Shown piece by piece: positions 32,001 to 40,466 of a stretch of DNA of 64,000 nt (positions are counted from its first letter, which is position 1; each line of letters opens with the position of its first letter). This DNA comes from Lentilactobacillus kribbianus (GTDB lineage: Bacteria > Bacillota > Bacilli > Lactobacillales > Lactobacillaceae), in assembly GCF_013184075.1 (NCBI RefSeq), contig NZ_JABEQQ010000002.1:1-64000 (forward strand). Reading direction: 5' to 3'. Below the pieces are notes generated by a model that worked only from the letters and a program-made list of their open reading frames with translations, was not told where the DNA came from and ran no database searches. A program made the translations under genes and the position numbers.

Positions 32001-32124
32001 TAACTCACACCTGAAATTGGGAGAGCGGCCACCTAGGAGCGGTGAGCAAGCGATGACCCCGTAACTCATCTTACGGTTAAGGATTGATTTGCCTCAAGGT
32101 GCGGTTCAACTCCGCAATGAGTTA
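32001..32124 (+). ncRNA. tRNA-like unit C (124 nt, extended)
   Basis: The acceptor TAACTCA pairs with TGAGTTA. The stretch AATTGGGAGAGCG (32015-32027) equals the 3' half of a normal tRNA D-arm, although its 5' half no longer pairs. CACC-TAGGAGC-GGTG gives an anticodon-like stem-loop of 7 nt. A strong hairpin CCGTAA-ctcatc-TTACGG follows, then a T-arm TGCGG-TTCAACT-CCGCA. It looks tRNA-derived with a large variable region. No charging function can be claimed. Confidence 0.55.
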
Positions 32125-32125
32125 T

Positions 32126-32179
32126 TTGCCCCAAACAAAAATAAACCAAGTGAAATAAAACAACAACTCTATGGGGCAA
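32126..32179 (+). ncRNA. Hairpin between units C and D
   Basis: TTGCCCCA pairs perfectly with TGGGGCAA around a 38-nt A-rich loop. It starts 2 nt after unit C and ends 3 nt before unit D. Confidence 0.55.
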
Positions 32180-32182
32180 TTT

Positions 32183-32344
32183 TGAGGTATAGCGGAAAGG
32201 TTAGACGTATGAGCTGGTTTCTATGGACGTCATGGAATATCGGTTACATAGTTGGTTGATGCGTGGCCATAGGTTTGCTACGTGCGTAAAAAGGGTTACT
32301 AGTGCCTATATCCCACTTGTAAGGTTCGATTCCTTGCTACCTCA
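32183..32344 (+). ncRNA. tRNA-like unit D (162 nt, with internal insertion)
   Basis: The acceptor TGAGGTA pairs with TACCTCA. The next bases T-A fit tRNA positions 8 and 9. A D-arm-like GCG-loop-CGT follows, whose loop contains GG. An insertion with its own stems (GACGT/ACGTC, CTATGG/CCATAG) replaces the anticodon arm. The T-arm GTAAGG-TTCGATT-CCTTGC then leads directly into the acceptor. The layout recalls a tRNA-like domain with an insert, as in tmRNA, but no tag frame was identified. Confidence 0.5.
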
Positions 32345-32409
32345 TAGATCGCATTTATCCAAATAAAGACTTAGGAGGATTACTCCTCTTTTGGTCAAAA
32401 TTAACAACT

Positions 32410-32422
32410 TGCGGTCACCGCA
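32410..32422. repeat. Palindrome TGCGGTCACCGCA upstream of the terminase genes
   Basis: This is a 13-bp near-perfect palindrome about 850 bases before terS. Packaging sites (cos) of siphophages lie in this area, so it is a candidate part of cos. It may equally be an RNA hairpin of the late leader. Confidence 0.3.
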
Positions 32423-32461
32423 TAAAAACTAAATTAACAGACATATTCAAAATGCGGGTTA

Positions 32462-32485
32462 AGGGACTGGGGACAGTCCTTTTTT
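32462..32485 (+). terminator. Terminator at the end of the structured late leader
   Basis: GGACTG pairs with CAGTCC around GGGA, followed by T6. Placed between the late promoter and the terminase genes, it would release a free leader RNA of about 740 nt and reduce read-through into the late operon, unless antitermination occurs. Confidence 0.8.
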
Positions 32486-32514
32486 GATTGCTTAAAAATC
32501 AGGAAGGTGAATTG

Positions 32515-32727
32515 ATGATAATGATGAAAGGCCAGTATGAATTACTCTACTATACCTGGGAAGACGGCATATGTGTTGTACATTCATGTGATGTTTTAGT
32601 ACCAATTACTACTTATAAAAAGTTAACGTCTAACAAGTTAGGTGCTTTCGTTAAATTCATTATCAACGATGGCGAGGACCTGATAGTTAATATTGAAGCA
32701 ATTCGCTCATTAAGACAGGAGGTTTAA
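32515..32727 (+). CDS. Small phage protein (70 aa)
   Basis: ATG 32515 lies 8 nt behind GGAAGG. The frame is open back to TTG 32488, but that would include the ribosome site. Aromatic N-terminal part (YELLYYTWEDGICVVHS); no recognised family. It is the first protein gene after the leader RNA. Confidence 0.55.
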   Translation: MIMMKGQYELLYYTWEDGICVVHSCDVLVPITTYKKLTSNKLGAFVKFIINDGEDLIVNIEAIRSLRQEV

Positions 32728-32729
32728 AT

Positions 32730-32942
32730 ATGAGACACCTAGAATTATATAGTTCAGTAGATGATGGTCACGCCATGCTTTGTGAGCTTCTAGGGCATGT
32801 TTCAGACCGAGCAATGGCTAGCGTGAAAATTGATATTGATTACAGTAAAAAGCACGCACCGCTATTGATTAATGGTCACCGAGTACATAGTGGCGACATC
32901 GCCAAGTTTAATAGTGAGAAGCTGGAGATTTACCATGTCTAA
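32730..32942 (+). CDS. Small phage protein (70 aa)
   Basis: It lies behind ACAGGAGG, 2 nt after the previous stop. It contains His/Asp-rich segments (YSKKHAPLLINGHRVHSGDIAKF). No family was recognised. It overlaps the next start by 8 nt. Confidence 0.55.
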   Translation: MRHLELYSSVDDGHAMLCELLGHVSDRAMASVKIDIDYSKKHAPLLINGHRVHSGDIAKFNSEKLEIYHV

Positions 32943-33087
32943 AATGATCCATACAAAGTTCGGCTATGAAACTCAAGAGTGGGCCAACGCTGATGCTGAA
33001 TTAGAAAAGTGGTTGAGAGAGAAAAAGGAACGTGAAGAAAATAAAATTAAACAAAACCGAAAAAGAAGCCCTAAAAATAATCAATAA
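32935..33087 (+). CDS. Small charged phage protein (50 aa)
   Basis: ATG 32935 with CTGGAGA upstream starts the protein; a longer frame opens inside the previous gene. The C-terminal half is almost entirely Lys/Glu/Arg/Asn and predicted helical. It overlaps the next ORF. Confidence 0.5.
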   Translation: MSKMIHTKFGYETQEWANADAELEKWLREKKEREENKIKQNRKRSPKNNQ

Positions 33088-33211
33088 TTATTCGTGGGTG
33101 TTCCTTGTGATTTTATTCATTGCTAAATTATTAAAAATCATTGTAATAGGTTGGTTACCTTTAGTTATGTTTGGCGGTATCTTAATTGGAATTAAGGAGA
33201 AGTTAAACTAG
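33032..33211 (+). CDS. Small membrane protein (59 aa)
   Basis: GTG 33032 lies behind AAAAGGAAC, in another frame of the previous gene. A basic N-terminus is followed by hydrophobic stretches (WVFLVILFIAKLLKIIVIGWL, LVMFGGILIGI) consistent with two short membrane helices. No family was named. Confidence 0.5.
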   Translation: MKKIKLNKTEKEALKIINNYSWVFLVILFIAKLLKIIVIGWLPLVMFGGILIGIKEKLN

Positions 33212-33256
33212 CATGATTTAATTTTCGTTATTTAAAGGAGGAGTGCAGAGTGTGTT

Positions 33257-33715
33257 ATGGCAGAAGCTAAATATAAAAAATGGCTAGAACCTGAAAGCAT
33301 TGTACTTCTTCATGGCTGGAAAATGCAGGGGCTGACTGATGAACAGATAGCCGAAAATATAGGCGTGGCACCGCGTACGTTCGAACGCTGGAAGAAAGAA
33401 CATAGTCAGATTCGACAGGCTATAAAGGGCGGTAAGGAAGTAGCTAACTTTGTTATTGAAAATGAGTTGTACAAGAAAGCTAAAAGTGGCAATGTTACCG
33501 CAATGATATTCTTTTTAAAGAACAACTATCGTGAAAAGTACACTGATGACCAAACAGACCCAGCGTTGCGACAAGCCCAAATTAGAAAAGCTAGTGCTGA
33601 AGCTGCCATCGCCGAGGGTAAGGCTAAAGCTATTAACAGGGCTAACAGCGTTGAAGATAGCACGTTAATTGTTGATGATGTACCAAGTGAAGGTGATGGT
33701 GATTTAAATGAGTGA
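33257..33715 (+). CDS. terS: Terminase small subunit
   Basis: The 152-aa protein has an N-terminal HTH (MQGLTDEQIAENIGVAPRTFERWKKEH) that recognises the packaging site, a central oligomerisation helix (VIENELYKKAKSGNVTAMIFFLKNNY) typical of phage TerS proteins, and an acidic tail. GGAGG lies upstream. The gene overlaps terL by 8 nt. Confidence 0.88.
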   Translation: MAEAKYKKWLEPESIVLLHGWKMQGLTDEQIAENIGVAPRTFERWKKEHSQIRQAIKGGKEVANFVIENELYKKAKSGNVTAMIFFLKNNYREKYTDDQTDPALRQAQIRKASAEAAIAEGKAKAINRANSVEDSTLIVDDVPSEGDGDLNE

Positions 33716-35030
33716 AACTCAATTAAACATCACTAGCATGATCAATCCACACTTTTACAAGTTATGGCGTACTAAGAAACCATATGTTGTTGCTAAGGGT
33801 GGCCGTGGTAGTTTTAAGTCATCAACCATTAGTTTGAAACTGGTTATGATGATGAAAAAGCAGGCACAACTTGGTCATAAAGCTAACGTGATTTGTATTC
33901 GTGAGAACACAGTCAATTTACGTGATTCTGTTTACGGTCAAATTGTTTGGGCGTTGGATATGCTCCATATGACTAATGAATTTAGTTACGCAGTCAGTCC
34001 AATGCGCATTACTCATAAATCATCTGGCAGCACGTTTTATTTCTATGGTGGTGATAAACCTGAAAAACTTAAGTCAAATACTGTTAGAAATGTAATTGCT
34101 GTGTGGTACGAAGAAGCGGCTAACTTTAAGTCCGCTGAAGTATTTGACCAAACTAACCCGACATTTATTCGGCAACAGTCACCATTCGTTAATCAGGTTC
34201 AAATATTTTATTCTTACAACCCACCACGTAATCCGTATAGTTGGATCAACAAGTGGGTGGAAACTGTTCGTAATGATGATGATTACTTGATAGACCATTC
34301 TACTTACCTCGATGACGAGTTAAACATCACTAACAAGCAACAACTAAAGTTGATTGAAGCGTATAAGAATAACGATAGAGAACTTTACCGCTATTTGTAT
34401 CTTGGTGAAGCTGTTGGCTTAGGTACTAATATTTACAACATGACACTATTTCACCCATTGAAGTCACTACCTGATGACGAATATCTTGTTAATATTTATT
34501 TTTCTCAAGATAGCGGTCAACAAGTATCAGCAACCACTGAAAGTTGTTACGGATTAACTAACGCTGGCAAGGTAATTCTGTTAAACACTTATTACTATTC
34601 TCCAGTTGGTAAATCTAACAAAAAAGCCCCTAGCGATATTGCTAAGGACTTACACGAAGTGGAACATCAATGGATAAGACAGTGGGGTATGAACCCTTGG
34701 AAGAAAACTGCTGATAGTGCTACTTCTGATTTTGCTTTGGACCATGAAATGTTTAAAGAATATCCAGAAGATGGGCGTTATCACCATGTTGCTAAAACTG
34801 AAAAAACTAAAATGATTGATAACGTTCAGAACCTTTTAGGTACTGGGCGTTTTTATTATTTAGATATTCCAGAGAATGAAATATTTATCAAAGAACACCA
34901 ACAATACCGTTGGGACGATAAAACAATCCAGTCTGATAAGCCAAAAGTTATCAAAGAAAACGACCATACATGTGATGCTTTTATGTACCTAATTATGGAT
35001 AACCTAGTAGACTTTGGGTTGAAGTGGTAG
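33708..35030 (+). CDS. terL: Terminase large subunit (PBSX/Terminase_3 type)
   Basis: The 440-aa packaging ATPase-nuclease has a Walker A-like motif AKGGRGSFKSS (residues about 27-37), Walker B VIAVWYEEAANF (Glu near 144) and a C-terminal RNase-H-like nuclease with Asp residues (YFSQDSGQQ, TADSATSDF, NDHTCDAFMYL). It powers DNA translocation into the prohead through the portal encoded next. Confidence 0.94.
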   Translation: MSETQLNITSMINPHFYKLWRTKKPYVVAKGGRGSFKSSTISLKLVMMMKKQAQLGHKANVICIRENTVNLRDSVYGQIVWALDMLHMTNEFSYAVSPMRITHKSSGSTFYFYGGDKPEKLKSNTVRNVIAVWYEEAANFKSAEVFDQTNPTFIRQQSPFVNQVQIFYSYNPPRNPYSWINKWVETVRNDDDYLIDHSTYLDDELNITNKQQLKLIEAYKNNDRELYRYLYLGEAVGLGTNIYNMTLFHPLKSLPDDEYLVNIYFSQDSGQQVSATTESCYGLTNAGKVILLNTYYYSPVGKSNKKAPSDIAKDLHEVEHQWIRQWGMNPWKKTADSATSDFALDHEMFKEYPEDGRYHHVAKTEKTKMIDNVQNLLGTGRFYYLDIPENEIFIKEHQQYRWDDKTIQSDKPKVIKENDHTCDAFMYLIMDNLVDFGLKW

Positions 35031-36641
35031 GTGATTAAATTGGGATTATTTACAAATATTAGAAATTATATTTACAAGGTGGTGAACAAAGTGCAAGGAA
35101 ATTCATTAACTAAGGTTACAGATGATCCAAGAGTTAGTATTGACCCAAGGGAGTATCAACGTATTGAAGATAATATTCATTATTACGCTGATCAGTACCC
35201 AATGGTAAGTTTTATTAACGTTTATAAAGAACGGCAACAAAGAGAATTTAAGCCATTAAATATGACTAAAACAGCTGCCAGACGTTTAGCTAGCATTATC
35301 TTTAATGAAAAGTGTGAAGTTAATATCGGTAGCTTAACGGCTGCCGCGAGCGATGACGATTCAGTGAATACGACTGATAAATCCGAAGCGGTTCAAGATT
35401 TTATTGAAGCCGTGCTTGAAGACAATGATTTTAAAAACCGCTTTGAAGAAGAGCTAGAAAAAGGAATTGCGATTGGTGATTTTGCTATCCGTCCTTATGT
35501 TGATTCAACTGACCATGACAAGATTAAACTTGCATGGATTAGAGCAGATCAGTTTTATCCATTACGATCTAACACCAATGCGGTTACCGAAGCATGTATC
35601 AGCAGCCGTTTAACCATTATCGAAAATCATCAGAACGTTTATTATACTTTGTTAGAGTTTCATGAGTGGCAAGGTGATGATTACATCATTACTAACGAGC
35701 TTTATAAATCTACTGATCCTGCTATTGTTGGCGATCGTGTTTCATTAGCTGAACAATATCCAGATCTGGAAGAAACGGTTACCTTGCACGGGTTAAACTA
35801 TCCGTTGTTTGCTTACTTTAAAACTCCTGGCGCTAATAACAAGAGTTTAGAAAGTCCATTAGGTGTTGGGCTAGTTGATAACTCTAAAGAAGTATTAGAC
35901 GCAATCAATGAAACCCACGATAATTTTGTTCGTGAAATCGAGTTGGGCAAACGCCGTCAAATCATTCCGGAAGAAATGGTTCGTTATGATGACAAACATC
36001 GCCCAATTTTTGATTCTTATGAAGAGGGTTATGTTGGTGTTGGTAGTGATGAACCGGGCTTTAAACCTACAGACATCACTAACGATATTCGAGTGGATAC
36101 CTATAACACTGCTATGGATCGATTGATTAAAGAATTTGAAATTCAAATTGGTTTATCTACTGGCACTTTCAGTCAAGCTGATAGTTTAGGCACAGTAACA
36201 GCTACTCAAGTTGTTTCTGATAACTCAATGACGTATCAAACTCGTTCCAGTTACTTAACTAAGGTTGAACAAGTTATTAAAGAAATGGTTAGAGCCATTT
36301 TAGAGTTGGCAATCACTCCTGATTTATTTACTGATGACACTCCAATCGATACAAGTAACGTTGATTTTGATGACTTGGACATTACTGTTCAATTTGATGA
36401 TGGTGTTTTTGTTGATAAGAAGAGCCAAGCGGACTTAATGATCGAGCTAACTAATAATGGCTTGGTACCAGATTGGTACGCAATCATGAAAGTTAATGAT
36501 CTGCCTGAATCAGAAGCCAGAAAATGGGCGGAAGAAATCAAGCAATCAAAAGCTGACGCTATGCCTACGTCATTTCAAGAACAACAAAGTGCTGATAACC
36601 CGTTTAATTTAGGCGGTGATGACGATGGCGAAGAAGATTAG
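35031..36641 (+). CDS. Portal protein (SPP1 gp6-like)
   Basis: The 536-aa protein has the SPP1-type portal layout: a long N-terminal clip/stem domain, then the conserved LESPLGVGLVDNSKEVLDAINETHDNF region and TATQVVSDNSMTYQTRSSYL. The acidic C-terminus is DDDGEED. It forms the dodecameric ring through which DNA enters. The start is GTG at the terL stop; TTG 35040 is an alternative. It overlaps the next gene slightly. Confidence 0.9.
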   Translation: MIKLGLFTNIRNYIYKVVNKVQGNSLTKVTDDPRVSIDPREYQRIEDNIHYYADQYPMVSFINVYKERQQREFKPLNMTKTAARRLASIIFNEKCEVNIGSLTAAASDDDSVNTTDKSEAVQDFIEAVLEDNDFKNRFEEELEKGIAIGDFAIRPYVDSTDHDKIKLAWIRADQFYPLRSNTNAVTEACISSRLTIIENHQNVYYTLLEFHEWQGDDYIITNELYKSTDPAIVGDRVSLAEQYPDLEETVTLHGLNYPLFAYFKTPGANNKSLESPLGVGLVDNSKEVLDAINETHDNFVREIELGKRRQIIPEEMVRYDDKHRPIFDSYEEGYVGVGSDEPGFKPTDITNDIRVDTYNTAMDRLIKEFEIQIGLSTGTFSQADSLGTVTATQVVSDNSMTYQTRSSYLTKVEQVIKEMVRAILELAITPDLFTDDTPIDTSNVDFDDLDITVQFDDGVFVDKKSQADLMIELTNNGLVPDWYAIMKVNDLPESEARKWAEEIKQSKADAMPTSFQEQQSADNPFNLGGDDDGEED

Positions 36642-37773
36642 TGAACATCAGCTCACAATCCAACAAGCCACTCTTTCTAGTGTTTATACAGACTTGCAAG
36701 ATGAAATACTCAAACAAATCATTAAGCGCCTTAAAACGGCTGATTTTAGCAATTTAACCAGTGATAATGTATTGGAATGGCAGATGAAAAAATTATCTGA
36801 ATTGAATCTGCTTAACCGCGATACAATCAACTACATTACTCAACAAGTGGGTAGAGCTAACACGCAGTTGAAAGAATTATTAAACAGTATTGGCAAGCTG
36901 GCTTTAAGCGATACTGATAGCAAGCTACAGCGCGTTACTGGTAAAACTCATCAGCCGACAAACCATATAGATATGATGATGAACGCCTTTTTGGGTCAAA
37001 CTCAAAAGCAATTAAATAACTTTGTTAATCAGCAGCTGATTAGCGATAATTTTAGCGATACGGCACAAGCGCAGGCTTATACTGACATCGTTAATAACAC
37101 CGTTGCCAAAGTTGCTACTGGTATGAAGTCGCCTGAACAAGCACTTGCCGAAACAGTTTATAAATGGCAAGATCGCGGGTTAGAATCGGGTTTAATTGAC
37201 AAAGGTGGTCATCATTGGACGGCACAAGGTTACGCAAACACCGTCATTCAATCGACTATACCACGTATCTATGGTGAAGTAGTTAAGCAGCGTATGGACG
37301 ATTACGATTACCATTTAGTTTTATATCCCGCTCATGCTTCATCACGTCCAGCTTGTGCGCCGTTACAAGGTAAGGTAGTTAATCTATTGCCCAAAGGTGC
37401 TAAAGGCTATGACAAACGTTACCCCACGGTTTATGATCACGGATATGGTGAAGCTGGTGGAACGTTAGGCATTAATTGTAGTCATTGGCACTATACGGTG
37501 TTTGATCCCGATACGATGACTAATAATCTTGATCCCGTTGACCCCAAACAAGCAGTTAAAAATTACGAACTTACGCAGCAACAACGAAGACTAGAAGCTG
37601 GTATTCGTCAAAGTAAGTCTAAGCTCAAAGCTGCCGAAGCGTTGGGCGATAAAAAGGGAATTAATAAATTTAAGTCTGACATTCGTATCAAACAAGGATC
37701 TTTGAGAAGTTTAATCGATGATCATTCGGAAGTTTTAGCCCGTGATTATAGACGTGAAAAAGTTATAAATTAA
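36625..37773 (+). CDS. Minor head protein (MuF/minor capsid 2 type)
   Basis: The 382-aa protein follows portal directly, as minor capsid proteins do. It contains the C-terminal motif of the family: HLVLYPAHASSRPACAPLQGKV and GEAGGTLGINCSHWHY, with Cys/His residues of the MuF-type domain. It probably helps DNA ejection or head completion. The start was set at ATG 36625, 8 nt after AGGCGG; two upstream start codons are closer to or inside that site. Confidence 0.85.
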   Translation: MAKKISEHQLTIQQATLSSVYTDLQDEILKQIIKRLKTADFSNLTSDNVLEWQMKKLSELNLLNRDTINYITQQVGRANTQLKELLNSIGKLALSDTDSKLQRVTGKTHQPTNHIDMMMNAFLGQTQKQLNNFVNQQLISDNFSDTAQAQAYTDIVNNTVAKVATGMKSPEQALAETVYKWQDRGLESGLIDKGGHHWTAQGYANTVIQSTIPRIYGEVVKQRMDDYDYHLVLYPAHASSRPACAPLQGKVVNLLPKGAKGYDKRYPTVYDHGYGEAGGTLGINCSHWHYTVFDPDTMTNNLDPVDPKQAVKNYELTQQQRRLEAGIRQSKSKLKAAEALGDKKGINKFKSDIRIKQGSLRSLIDDHSEVLARDYRREKVIN

Positions 37774-37865
37774 ATATTCGACCTGAATAAGTCGTTAAAC
37801 TGTTCTTTTTTTGTACCTACATCGTGGTCGTCGCCACGTAAAAATATCGAAAGGAAGTACAAATA

Positions 37866-38492
37866 ATGGCATTAACTAGAGAATTTTTATCTGAACAAGG
37901 AATTAGCGAAGATGTTATCAACAAAATTATGACAGAAGTTGGCAAAGACATCACCAAAGGTCAAAAGTTGGACGAAGTACAAGCCCAATTAGAAGCTGCT
38001 CAGGCACAAGTTAAAGATTTGAATGATCAAATTACTGATCGTGATAAGCAATTAACCACGCTTAAGAAGTCGGCTGGTGATAACGAAGAATTAAAGAACC
38101 AACTTCAAAAGTTACAAGATGATAATGCCGCTGCTAAGAATGCTTATGAAGATAAAATTCAAGCAATTACCAAGAACAGCAAGCTAGAAATGGCTTTGAT
38201 TCAAGCTGGCGCACGTAACCCAAAGGCTGTTAAGGCGTTACTAAATTCAGACGCGATCAGTGTTGACGGAGAAAACTTGATTGGGTTGGACGATCAATTA
38301 AAGGCGTTACAAGAATCAGACGCCTATTTGTTTCAAACTAAGGAAGATAAAACCAAAGTCAAAATCACGACTGGCGGCAATCCTGATGGTCATCTTTCAT
38401 CAGCTAAAAGCCTTGATGATCTAACCTTAGCGGAACAAATGGAATTGTACCGAAATGACCCAACCAAATATAAGGAATTGTCAAATAAATAG
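37866..38492 (+). CDS. Scaffold protein (GP20 type)
   Basis: The 208-aa protein is highly charged and predicted to be coiled-coil for much of its length (KLDEVQAQLEAAQAQVKDLNDQ and on). A short globular C-terminus includes KMALIQAGARNPKAVKALL-like sequence (seen as LEMALIQAGARNPKAV). Size, composition and place before the capsid gene identify a prohead scaffold. AAAGGAAG lies in front. Confidence 0.88.
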   Translation: MALTREFLSEQGISEDVINKIMTEVGKDITKGQKLDEVQAQLEAAQAQVKDLNDQITDRDKQLTTLKKSAGDNEELKNQLQKLQDDNAAAKNAYEDKIQAITKNSKLEMALIQAGARNPKAVKALLNSDAISVDGENLIGLDDQLKALQESDAYLFQTKEDKTKVKITTGGNPDGHLSSAKSLDDLTLAEQMELYRNDPTKYKELSNK

Positions 38493-38503
38493 GAGGCTAT
38501 CAC

Positions 38504-39532
38504 ATGGCACAATTTACGCTAGCGGACACATTCGTCCCAGAGATTTTTTCTAACTATGTTTTAAATGAATCAACAAAGACAAACCGTCTTATTCAAAGTG
38601 GAATCATTACCCCTAGTTCATCAGACGAATTAAACATTCAACTATTACAACCAGGCGATTACGTTACTGCTCCATATATCAATGATCTTACTGGCGATCC
38701 CCAAACTTGGGACGACACCAAAGATATTGATGTTAATGGACTTACTACTGGCACACAACGCATGTTCAAGTTCCGCCAAGCACAAGCATTTGGTGCAACT
38801 GATATTTCTGACATGGTATCGGGTGCTGGTGCATTAAACACTATTGGTCAGCGTTTCTCCAACTACTGGAATACTGTTGACGAACATCAGCTTCTTATTC
38901 TTTTGCAAGGTGTATTGTCAAATACTGATATTGCAACAACTAAGATGTATGACGAAACCGTTAAGGCTCCAAGCAATACCTTTGGCGCAGCCGGTTTCTT
39001 AGGCGCAATCTCACTCATGGGTGACTTGCAAGACACTTCATTCAACAAGATCCTTGTCAACTCCGCAACTTACGCAAACATGAAGTTACTCAACATGATT
39101 GACACTATTCAACCAAGTAACGCAGTAACTCCAATCAACGTTTATAACGGAATGCAAATTGTGGTTGATGACGAAATTCCAGTAAATGAAGACGGAACTA
39201 CTACTTCATATATTGCCATGACTGGTGCTGTTCAATACGCAGTTGCATTACCAACTAATGCTTCTGAAACTGAACGTGAAGCACGTTCTAAAGGTGGTAT
39301 GACTAACGTTATTAACCGCCGAGTAGTATCAATGCACGTAAATGGTACAAGTGTTGCTAAAGACTTTGTGCCAGCTGGTCAAACAGTAACCGTTGAAGAA
39401 TTGAGTAATGGTAAAACATGGGCTTCAATTACTGACCCACGTAACATCAAGGTCGTCGGGTACAAGGCTAAATTAGCTGATCAATTTATTCCATCAAAGC
39501 CAACAACTCCAAGTGAAACAGCGGGAAAATAG
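38504..39532 (+). CDS. Major capsid protein
   Basis: The 342-aa protein lies immediately after scaffold, with TAGGAGG and codon choice as expected of a highly expressed gene. It has HK97-fold-like features: QRMFKFRQAQAFGATDISDMV, FNKILVNSATYANMKLLN and GMQIVVDDEIPV. Right before its stop lies the slippery heptamer GGGAAAA (39523-39529), in the exact X XXY YYZ phase. A -1 shift there adds 46 residues (39529-39669). Both a short and an extended capsid protein are therefore expected. Confidence 0.9.
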   Translation: MAQFTLADTFVPEIFSNYVLNESTKTNRLIQSGIITPSSSDELNIQLLQPGDYVTAPYINDLTGDPQTWDDTKDIDVNGLTTGTQRMFKFRQAQAFGATDISDMVSGAGALNTIGQRFSNYWNTVDEHQLLILLQGVLSNTDIATTKMYDETVKAPSNTFGAAGFLGAISLMGDLQDTSFNKILVNSATYANMKLLNMIDTIQPSNAVTPINVYNGMQIVVDDEIPVNEDGTTTSYIAMTGAVQYAVALPTNASETEREARSKGGMTNVINRRVVSMHVNGTSVAKDFVPAGQTVTVEELSNGKTWASITDPRNIKVVGYKAKLADQFIPSKPTTPSETAGK

Positions 39533-39669
39533 TAGCGCCTGCTGCTTACGTGGGCGAAACTCCCGATATAACTTGGAACAAGAGCAAAATTCAAGAGTAT
39601 TTAACCCAAAACAATGTTGACTGGAATTCCAGTGATACTAAAGCGCAGTTACTATCACGATTAGACTAA
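39529..39669 (+). CDS. Frameshift extension of the major capsid protein (HeH/LEM-like)
   Basis: The -1 frame after GGGAAAA is open for 46 codons to TAA 39667. The encoded tail ends KSKIQEYLTQNNVDWNSSDT followed by KAQLLSRLD, which fits the small helical HeH/LEM fold found at ends of phage structural proteins. No ribosome site precedes the only internal start (GTG 39550), so translation by frameshift is the better reading. Capsid frameshifting is known in Lactobacillus phage A2. Confidence 0.7.
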   Translation: MVAPAAYVGETPDITWNKSKIQEYLTQNNVDWNSSDTKAQLLSRLD

Positions 39670-39682
39670 AGGGGGCGGGATA

Positions 39683-40087
39683 ATGGGATATTTGACCTTT
39701 GAAGAATATCAATCACTACCAATTCACGATGAAACGGTAGACGAAACGACTTTCAAGAAGTTTATTGGTAAGTCTTCGCTGGTACTTGATGAATTAACCC
39801 GCAATTTTTATCAGCTACACGCTTTAAATGACGATCCAGATACAATTAGGTCTGGACGTTTTAAACAGGCGTTAGCGCTACAAATATCGTATTTTAACGA
39901 GCTTGGTACTGATTCTAGTTTGGAATCTAGCCAGCAACCACAATCGATTTCTATGGGGCGAACAACTATTAGCTATCAGAAAGATACTACGGTAACTTAC
40001 AGCAATAGCTCACCGCTCCAAGAAATGTTAGCACCCGAAGCGCGATCAGTGTTAATTGGCACTGGATTATTGTATAGGGGGCTTTAA
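39683..40087 (+). CDS. Head-tail connector protein
   Basis: The 134-aa protein follows capsid and has the helical build of gp6/gp15-like adaptors (EEYQSLPIHDETVDETTFKKF, SGRFKQALALQISYFNELG). It should bind below the portal ring. AAGGGGGCG precedes the ATG. Confidence 0.8.
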   Translation: MGYLTFEEYQSLPIHDETVDETTFKKFIGKSSLVLDELTRNFYQLHALNDDPDTIRSGRFKQALALQISYFNELGTDSSLESSQQPQSISMGRTTISYQKDTTVTYSNSSPLQEMLAPEARSVLIGTGLLYRGL

Positions 40088-40088
40088 T

Positions 40089-40466
40089 ATGCAAGATATT
40101 AAGCTACCTTTGCTAATGCAGAAAATGCTAGTTGATTCTTTTACGCTGATTCATACAGGCGAAAACGATGATTGGGGTAATGCTAGTGAAAAGACTGCCT
40201 ATGACGTTACTAAGGTGCGTCTTGATCCAACGGCTGGTTTCACTACTGGAAAATCTGAAAACGTGCGTTACTCATCGTTATACCTTGTTTACGCTGACTA
40301 CTCACTGTTCAATGGCGAGCCGCTTAACATCGATTTAACATCATTGGCAACTAATGACCACTGGTTAATTGAGGTCAACGGAGAACCCCGAACCGTGGTC
40401 AATGTGAACATTGTTAGACAGCCGTTTAGTAACAAAGTGTTTGCTTACGAAATTGAGGTGGCTTAG
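40089..40466 (+). CDS. Minor capsid / head closure protein (Minor_capsid_1 type)
   Basis: ATG 40089 behind AGGGGGC starts a 125-aa beta-rich protein (LTSLATNDHWLIEVNGEPRTV). It stands in the position of the head-closure/stopper protein between adaptor and tail genes. It abuts the next gene without a gap (TAG then ATG). Confidence 0.78.
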   Translation: MQDIKLPLLMQKMLVDSFTLIHTGENDDWGNASEKTAYDVTKVRLDPTAGFTTGKSENVRYSSLYLVYADYSLFNGEPLNIDLTSLATNDHWLIEVNGEPRTVVNVNIVRQPFSNKVFAYEIEVA

